Shown here in pieces: positions 1 to 4,777 of a stretch of 6,274 nt of DNA (positions are counted from its first letter, which is position 1; the number at the start of each line of letters is the position of its first letter). The notes beneath the pieces were generated by a model. It worked only from the letters and a program-made list of their open reading frames with translations. It was not told the origin of the DNA and made no database searches. The position numbers and the translations under genes were made by a program. Source of the DNA: an uncultured Saprospiraceae bacterium. GTDB lineage: Bacteria > Bacteroidota > Bacteroidia > Chitinophagales > Saprospiraceae. The stretch covers positions 1 through 6,274 of the forward strand of contig CALIQO010000452.1 in the NCBI GenBank assembly GCA_938044055.1, read 5' to 3'.

Positions 1-719
1 TCTCCTGTATAATCGTAGCCTCGGTTATCGTCTAGAGTCTGCCATCCATCATCTATTATCACCAGCCCACATCCGATTTCTGCAGCCAACCGACACTCTT
101 CTAACAATTTGTGTTCTTCGAGATTCTGATGAAAAGAATACCACGTGCTATAAGTGGGCACTTGAGATAATACAACAGGAGCACGCTGAGAGATGTTATT
201 CAATTTCAACAATTCCTGGCTGGCATTTCTTATGGCTTCTGAAAAATGTATTTCGCGATAATCTATCGTAAGAACAATATCAGTTCTCCGACCCTTAGAA
301 ACAGAAGTAGGAAGATGGATGGTAAAATAGAAATGATTATCCTCTTCTCTTAGCCCCACTTCGAAAAGTACTTCATGAATCAATTCGCTGATTCCTACAG
401 TGGCTATATTCTCGTCTTGATGACCATACAAGCACAAGACCGGCATATCTACAGAAATAGAAGAACACATCTGAGGCAATTCCCAATCCGTTCTAAACCT
501 CTTGTCGAGAAGACTAGAACTTGTCCATGACCCTTTAACTCCGATGGCGGGCAACCGCCACACTATTTTAATCTTACTAGAGTTATTACCATCAGATGTT
601 ATTCTATACTTAGAGATAAGTCTGTCTTCCTCTAGCAACATAATTTCTCCACCCTCACCCTGATCACTTATAATTACTGGAACAGGTCCTATCCTTTTCT
701 TTCTGTCTTTTACTTGCAT
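1..719 (-). CDS. GH36-like alpha-galactosidase, N-terminal part (truncated by window edge)
   Basis: The minus strand is open from an ATG at 719 to the left edge, giving 239 residues without a stop. The assignment rests on the C-terminal part: a TYSTWYSFHQ motif (about residues 189-198), then a helix with ECRLAAEIGCG, then VIIDDGWQT (220-228) and RGYDYTG (233-239). The W-Y-S-F-H and DDGWQ blocks are typical of the start of the (beta/alpha)8 barrel in clan GH-D enzymes, chiefly family GH36, which remove terminal alpha-linked galactose from oligosaccharides such as melibiose or raffinose. The paired Asp of DDGW normally contacts the sugar; the catalytic nucleophile and acid/base lie further on, outside the window, so activity cannot be judged. 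Residues 1-185 would be the N-terminal beta-sandwich, apparently shorter than in the long GH36 enzymes of 700 or more residues. The N-terminus is MQVKDRKK with no signal peptide, implying a cytoplasmic enzyme. The ATG is the first after an in-frame stop and has an AAAGGGG site 8 nt upstream. A raffinose-synthase-like GH36 member remains possible. Confidence 0.8.
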   Translation of the reverse strand, partial: MQVKDRKKRIGPVPVIISDQGEGGEIMLLEEDRLISKYRITSDGNNSSKIKIVWRLPAIGVKGSWTSSSLLDKRFRTDWELPQMCSSISVDMPVLCLYGHQDENIATVGISELIHEVLFEVGLREEDNHFYFTIHLPTSVSKGRRTDIVLTIDYREIHFSEAIRNASQELLKLNNISQRAPVVLSQVPTYSTWYSFHQNLEEHKLLEECRLAAEIGCGLVIIDDGWQTLDDNRGYDYTG

Positions 720-727
720 ACTATTAA

Positions 728-734
728 CCCCTTT
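728..734 (-). promoter_or_regulatory. Ribosome binding site of the GH36-like gene
   Basis: On the minus strand AAAGGGG lies 8 nt before the ATG at 719. It is a good purine-rich Shine-Dalgarno-like site, stronger than those of the other genes here, and it supports ATG 719 over an in-frame TTG further upstream. Confidence 0.5.
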
Positions 735-758
735 AAAGATCCATTCCAATATATATAA

Positions 759-800
759 TTAAAATGGACTGACTTTTATACTGGATTCTTAAAATGGGCT
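759..800. repeat. Imperfect 12-bp direct repeat upstream of the GH36-like gene
   Basis: TTAAAATGGACT at 759-770 and TTAAAATGGGCT at 789-800 match at 11 of 12 positions and are exactly 30 bp apart, about three DNA helical turns. They lie 40-80 bp upstream of the GH36-like start, a place where regulator half-sites or tandem operator sites often occur. A related but weaker copy (CTAAAATGA) follows at 832-840. No regulator gene is present in the window, so an operator role is inference only. In this AT-rich context a chance match cannot be excluded. Confidence 0.35.
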
Positions 801-921
801 AATAGCAAATATGGGTTAACGATTGATTCTACTAAAATGAAGTAAATACTATAATAACACCTATCTCCAGCCTTTTCATAAGTACTCAGAAAATAAACTT
901 CTAACTATTCAAACCTAAATT

Positions 922-937
922 TCACCCAAAAGGGTGA
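922..937. repeat. Perfect 6-bp inverted repeat with AAAA centre
   Basis: TCACCC at 922-927, AAAA, then GGGTGA at 932-937 form a perfect dyad, followed on the plus strand by TAATTTTCT. It sits about 50 bp upstream of the small plus-strand ORF and about 200 bp upstream of the GH36-like gene. As RNA it would be a short hairpin with a weak T-run, but no plus-strand gene precedes it, so a terminator makes little sense unless there is an unseen transcript. A protein-binding dyad or a 5'-leader hairpin of the small ORF is equally possible. Confidence 0.35.
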
Positions 938-985
938 TAATTTTCTATAATCATTCTTGCATATTTACTGGGGAAATTGATACGT

Positions 986-1180
986 ATGGCTAAAGAATGT
1001 AAGGTTGTTCCTATAAAAAAGAACAATCAACGAAAAAGTAGTATAGTCGATCCTGAGGAATCTAAGGTAAAGGCATCAAGTGTGTATTATGAGTCCCTGC
1101 TAGGAATTGAAAAAATGATTTCTGATCATTTTGAGACAGATTCTAAAGGGAGTTTAAAGACAAAACCAGACTCTGCATAA
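986..1180 (+). CDS. Small lysine-rich hypothetical protein
   Basis: This 64-codon ORF runs from ATG 986 to TAA 1178-1180 and I do not recognise it. The product begins MAKECKVVPIKKNNQRK, is rich in Lys and Ser, has an acidic patch (DPEES) and a possible amphipathic helix (VYYESLLGIEKMISDHFE), and ends in a polar tail. It has no signal peptide, membrane segment or cysteine pair, so a small cytosolic protein is expected. An in-frame TTG at 977 would add three residues, but it lies only 2 nt after the GGGGA at 970-974; that purine run is 11 nt before ATG 986, which makes the ATG the better start. It converges with the DUF4249 gene, with only 11 bp between the two stops and no visible terminator. 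It could be a real orphan gene or a chance ORF; the start context and the lack of a competing gene on the other strand argue mildly for a real one. Confidence 0.45.
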   Translation: MAKECKVVPIKKNNQRKSSIVDPEESKVKASSVYYESLLGIEKMISDHFETDSKGSLKTKPDSA

Positions 1181-1191
1181 CCCACTATTTA

Positions 1192-2088
1192 TCATTCTAT
1201 CATCTTTGTTTTGGTAGAAGTAGAAGCAACATTAAAGAATCCCAGAACTGGAACTTCCGTTCCTACTGATCTCACATTGGTACCAGAGTTAGCAAGCGGA
1301 AGGGTAAAGATTCCGTTGTCCCCATTCGTCATCTGCTCAAATGCTATGGTTAAAAAATCGAATGCTTCCTCACTAATTGAGGATAATTCAACATATATCT
1401 TATCTCCTACCTTATATGGAGCTTGGGCTTCTTCTCCTTCTTCTAAATCATCCGCAATAGGATTAACTTGCCTTCTAATCGGAAAGATAAAAGGAATTCC
1501 ATCTGTACCTGTACCTGGAGAAAAAGTACCATCATAAATAATCGCCATCTCAAATGGTTTATTGAGCAAGGTGTCATTCTTCCATGTTCGTGCCCAGTAT
1601 GCATTTCCTATGCCATCTAGGTCTGTGGCAAAAAGTTCGGCATATATCCCTTCTGGAAAACCAAATTGTTCTTCTTCATATATCTGTGCAATAGAGTCGA
1701 TTACAGGAACTGGATCCATTACAGTCTCTGCAATAAACGATACGCCCTCTGCTTCTATCTCAAGCGTATAAGACAATCCTACCTCTCCGAGTGTCTCACC
1801 TGCAGTAGGCGTCCAGACATAATTACCATTTCCATTATCCTCGAATGTCAAGTCCACTCCATCACTTCTCTTTACAGTCACTTGAGCTCCGCTTACTCCG
1901 GTTGCGAGTTGGCTATCGAAATAATCTTGAGACTTAGTCAGTCTGACAGTCTGAGGTCTTTCTAGATCATCGATCCATGCATCTACAACTAATGAAGCTT
2001 CTTTAAATCCACTATCAATTTCGATGACATCTTCACAAGACATAATGAATACACTCAATACCGCTAAATATATATATAATCTGTTCAT
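1192..2088 (-). CDS. DUF4249 family outer-membrane lipoprotein
   Basis: A 298-residue protein with a lipoprotein signal peptide: a short N-terminus (MNR), a hydrophobic stretch to residue 17, and a lipobox ending IMSC with the lipidated Cys at 18. Acidic residues follow at once (EDVIEID), in line with the acidic post-Cys signals linked to surface display of Bacteroidota lipoproteins. The mature start, with LVVDAWIDD, then VRLTKSQDYFD (about 49-59) and VSGAQVTVKRSDG, followed by NGNYVWTP and SYTLEIEAEG, fits the DUF4249 family, which begins with an Ig- or carboxypeptidase-regulatory-like beta-sandwich. Length is normal for the family. The gene lies 5 bp after the TonB-dependent receptor gene, with no clear Shine-Dalgarno site, so coupled translation is likely. 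By analogy with SusC/SusD pairs it may be a surface partner of the receptor that captures or caps substrate, but the biochemical role of DUF4249 is not established and the ligand cannot be read from sequence. The start at 2088 is the only one that yields the full lipoprotein signal. Confidence 0.85.
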   Translation of the reverse strand: MNRLYIYLAVLSVFIMSCEDVIEIDSGFKEASLVVDAWIDDLERPQTVRLTKSQDYFDSQLATGVSGAQVTVKRSDGVDLTFEDNGNGNYVWTPTAGETLGEVGLSYTLEIEAEGVSFIAETVMDPVPVIDSIAQIYEEEQFGFPEGIYAELFATDLDGIGNAYWARTWKNDTLLNKPFEMAIIYDGTFSPGTGTDGIPFIFPIRRQVNPIADDLEEGEEAQAPYKVGDKIYVELSSISEEAFDFLTIAFEQMTNGDNGIFTLPLANSGTNVRSVGTEVPVLGFFNVASTSTKTKMIE

Positions 2089-2093
2089 CTTAA

Positions 2094-4457
2094 TTAAAAT
2101 TGAAAGTTGTAAGAAATAGAAGGAATAAAATTACCTATCACAGATAGGCGGTATGCTTCCGTATTGATTGGAGATCCGACTGGGATGCGTCCAGAATCTT
2201 GCTTGGTGTATATGTTAAACGCATTTCTTCTTGAATACACATTGTATATACCGAAAACCCACTGACCTTTCCATCGCTTGGTGGACTTAGGATTAGGGTC
2301 TATGGTAAACGATAAATCCAATCGGTGGTAATCTGGAACTCGGACATTGTTTCTAGCTCCCTCATCATTGTTAGGAATCACATAACCTTGCTGCTCATAT
2401 CTTGTAGTGGCGAAGGTTGTCGGTGTTCCTGTATTGTATATAAAATTGGCACTGAAAGAACATCTGTCTGTCAATTGATAAAATCCTGTGAGGCTTAAAT
2501 TGTGGGTCTGATCGAATCTGGATGGATACCAATTGTCATTGTTGATTCCTTCCACCAGTCGCTCGCTCACAGAATACGTATAACTCGCCCATCCAGAGAA
2601 CTTCCCTTCTTTCTTTTTAAGCATCAATTCTGCTCCGTAGGCTCTACCCTCGCCTTCCAGAATCTGCCCCTCTAGCAGTTCATTGAGAATTAAGTCTGCG
2701 CCATCTATATAGTCAATCAGATGGTCTAGCTTTTTATAATATAGTTCAGTAGACCACTCTACATTGTTGTTGCTGAAATTTCTAAAATAACCGATGGCTA
2801 TCTGATCTGCCATCTGAGGCACTACATTATTCGTACTGGGTGTCCAGATATCCACTGGAGTGGAAGCTGTAGTGTTAGAAAGCAGATGGACATACTGTGC
2901 CGTTCTGTTATAACTTAACTTGATAGAAGATACATCGTTGATCGTAGTGTTAAGAGAAAATCTAGGTTCTAGATTGTAATAAGTGGAAATAGGATCCCAC
3001 TTATCGAAAAACTCAACATCCGTAAGAGGCCTTTCTTCTCCACGTGGGGACTCCCCATAGTTGTAGGCATTGCGATCTCCTAGATACATAAAGTGAGAAA
3101 ATCGGATGCCATAATTCACTTTAAACCGATCTGCAATCTCAATTTCGTTTTCAATAAATGCATTGGACTCGAGTGCGAATTGCTTGTCTAGGCTGATATC
3201 ATTGACAATATTATTAGATATTCCAACAGCATTGGCTGGTTGGAATTCGTAGAAGATAGATTGACCTCCGAACCGTACAATATTAGAAGGACGGATGAAA
3301 TAAGAAAACTCAGGTTTTAAACTGTAATTGATAATACGGGCGTTCCAGTCAAACTTATCTACGTCGGAATCTCCGAATGCTATTTTGTAATCATAGTTGC
3401 TGTAGTAAAAAGTAAAATTAGAAAACAACTTCTCGGAGAATAGATGGTTCCACCTAAATGTGGCTGTAGAATTTCCCCAGTTGAATCCCGCTGCATCGCC
3501 GAATCTAAAATTGTCTCTTCCGAAATAACCAGAAAGGAATACTTGATCCTTCTCGCTTATTCTATAATTCGTCTTTAATGTTAAATCATAAAAATTCAGT
3601 CCGAAATTCCCATCCACATCATTCAGGAAAGGCTTAGCTAAAACATCAATGTATGATCGTCTTCCGGCAATTATAAATGAAGACTTATCCTTAACAATCG
3701 GAGCCTCTACAGATAGTCTACTGAAGATAGATCCGACTCCTCCCTTCATGGAGAAACCCTTATTGTTTCCTTCTTTCATCCTGACATCAAGAATAGAAGA
3801 AAGCCTTCCTCCATATCTAGCAGGTATACCTCCTTTATATAACTGTACATCCTTGACAGCATCTGGATTAAAAACTGAGAAAAATCCGAATAGGTGCGAA
3901 GAGTTATATACTGGTGCTTCATCCAGCAATACCAAGTTCTGATCTATACTTCCTCCTCTGACGTTAAATCCAGCAGCTCCTTCACCCACACTTGTAACAC
4001 CCGGAAGAAGCTGGATAGAACGCAATATCTCTGCTTCACCCAGTAATCTAGGAACTTTAGAAATTGTCTTGATATCCAGTTTATTCACACTCATCTGGAC
4101 ATCCTTGATATTCTTATCTTTTTCTTCAGCAGTGACAACTACTTCTTCTAGAGTGGTTGTAGACAGTTCCAGTTCTATATCCAGCGTGATATTCTCATTG
4201 AGACCGATGGTTTTCTTAAAATCGACATAGCCGATATAACTGCCTACTAGGGTATAGTCTCCAGCTTCTATAGTAAGACTATAGAATCCGTATACATTGG
4301 TCACAGCTCCTTTATTAAGTTCTTTAATATAGACGTTGGCACCGATGAGGGTCTCACCATTAGAAGCATCTTTTAGATAACCACTGATCGTGTATTCTTG
4401 TGCTCCTATATCGCTTCCGCAAATGCATAGCAATACGAAAAATAAAAATGATCTCAT
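2094..4457 (-). CDS. TonB-dependent outer-membrane receptor with N-terminal carboxypeptidase-regulatory-like domain
   Basis: A complete 787-residue receptor. Residues 1-19 are a signal peptide, with likely cleavage after IGA before QEYT. Residues 21-95 form a carboxypeptidase-D-regulatory-like beta-sandwich (ISGYLKDASNGETLIGANVYI, then GFYSLTIEAGDYTL and YIGY). LEEVVVTAEEKD (103-114) is the usual linker just before the plug and probably holds the TonB-box region. The plug follows to about 230, with LRSIQLLPGV, FNVRGGSIDQNLVLLDEAPVYN and YKGGIPARYGGRLSSILDVRMKEG. The rest is a roughly 550-residue 22-strand barrel with alternating aromatic strands, closing with SISYNFQF, whose terminal Phe is the usual outer-membrane assembly signal. 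Such receptors use TonB-ExbBD energy to import large ligands. No extra N-terminal anti-sigma signalling (STN) domain is seen. The gene is first in an operon with the DUF4249 lipoprotein, a pairing common in Bacteroidota. The ligand is unknown. There is no Shine-Dalgarno site before ATG 4457, but the signal peptide fixes the start. Confidence 0.93.
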   Translation of the reverse strand: MRSFLFFVLLCICGSDIGAQEYTISGYLKDASNGETLIGANVYIKELNKGAVTNVYGFYSLTIEAGDYTLVGSYIGYVDFKKTIGLNENITLDIELELSTTTLEEVVVTAEEKDKNIKDVQMSVNKLDIKTISKVPRLLGEAEILRSIQLLPGVTSVGEGAAGFNVRGGSIDQNLVLLDEAPVYNSSHLFGFFSVFNPDAVKDVQLYKGGIPARYGGRLSSILDVRMKEGNNKGFSMKGGVGSIFSRLSVEAPIVKDKSSFIIAGRRSYIDVLAKPFLNDVDGNFGLNFYDLTLKTNYRISEKDQVFLSGYFGRDNFRFGDAAGFNWGNSTATFRWNHLFSEKLFSNFTFYYSNYDYKIAFGDSDVDKFDWNARIINYSLKPEFSYFIRPSNIVRFGGQSIFYEFQPANAVGISNNIVNDISLDKQFALESNAFIENEIEIADRFKVNYGIRFSHFMYLGDRNAYNYGESPRGEERPLTDVEFFDKWDPISTYYNLEPRFSLNTTINDVSSIKLSYNRTAQYVHLLSNTTASTPVDIWTPSTNNVVPQMADQIAIGYFRNFSNNNVEWSTELYYKKLDHLIDYIDGADLILNELLEGQILEGEGRAYGAELMLKKKEGKFSGWASYTYSVSERLVEGINNDNWYPSRFDQTHNLSLTGFYQLTDRCSFSANFIYNTGTPTTFATTRYEQQGYVIPNNDEGARNNVRVPDYHRLDLSFTIDPNPKSTKRWKGQWVFGIYNVYSRRNAFNIYTKQDSGRIPVGSPINTEAYRLSVIGNFIPSISYNFQF

Positions 4458-4505
4458 AAATTCAATTGGGTTTAGGCGGATATTATGATTGCAGTCAATA
4501 GATTC

Positions 4506-4547
4506 AACAGTATTACAACGTGAAATAGAAAAAGTTGTAACAGTATT
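4506..4547. repeat. Overlapping direct and inverted repeats upstream of the receptor operon
   Basis: AACAGTATT occurs at 4506-4514 and again at 4539-4547, 33 bp apart and in the same orientation. Overlapping them, TTACAAC at 4513-4519 is mirrored by GTTGTAA at 4534-4540. The cluster lies about 50-90 bp upstream of the receptor start, a plausible regulator-binding position. Read on the receptor strand each copy contains TACTGTT, one base from the TAnnTTT core of the Bacteroidota -7 element, so one copy could instead be a promoter. The function is inference. Confidence 0.4.
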
Positions 4548-4557
4548 CCAAGAATAT

Positions 4558-4596
4558 TTTCAACCTATCCAAGTCTTTTTCTTCCAACGGTTGAAA
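4558..4596. repeat. Perfect 8-bp inverted repeat with 23-bp spacer
   Basis: TTTCAACC at 4558-4565 pairs with GGTTGAAA at 4589-4596, and the similarity continues outward with one mismatch. The spacer is pyrimidine-rich on the plus strand (AAGTCTTTTTCTTCC). It may be a palindromic regulator site or a loose hairpin in a long leader; no gene ends nearby on the plus strand, so a terminator is unlikely. Confidence 0.35.
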
Positions 4597-4777
4597 TTCC
4601 TAGATTAATGGAGCAATACACCTGAAATTAAATAATGGATGAGTTAAATGAGCAATAGCATATATTCTAAATTATCAATGAATAATACCGCTTGTGTATC
4701 CTTTTATGCCATATAAATAATAGATAAGAAATAGTAGAAAAGGGTGACTTACTTTTATAAATAAATCTATCAGACGT

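Larger units (their letters stand above)
4458..4777. other. Repeat-rich divergent intergenic region
   Basis: This 320-bp AT-rich stretch separates the divergent receptor operon and the S74 protein gene, and must hold both promoters. No gene or RNA gene was recognised in it. It contains a direct repeat AACAGTATT (4506-4514 and 4539-4547), an inverted pair TTACAAC/GTTGTAA (4513-4519 and 4534-4540) and a second inverted pair TTTCAACC/GGTTGAAA (4558-4565 and 4589-4596), all nearer the receptor side. No full match to the Bacteroidota TAnnTTTG -7 element with a matching -33 element was found. The closest on the plus strand is TACTTTTA at 4750-4757, without a supporting upstream element. Confidence 0.6.

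Noticed and set aside
1211..1965. Three plus-strand open frames (1211-1537, 1562-1771, 1666-1965) opposite the DUF4249 gene
   Set aside because: They are antisense to a clear lipoprotein gene, have no recognisable domain, and partly overlap one another.
2069..2078. (TA)5 tract within the signal peptide codons of the DUF4249 gene as a phase-variation site
   Set aside because: Five dinucleotide units are short for slippage, and the tract is explained by Leu-Tyr-Ile-Tyr codons in AT-rich DNA.
3649..3942. Plus-strand open frame inside the receptor gene
   Set aside because: It is opposite the conserved plug domain of the receptor, so its openness reflects the codon pattern of the real gene.
4750..4757. 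TACTTTTA as a -7 promoter element for the S74 gene
   Set aside because: It is one base off the TAnnTTTG consensus and well placed about 20 bp before the ATG, but no -33 element is visible and such matches are common in AT-rich DNA.
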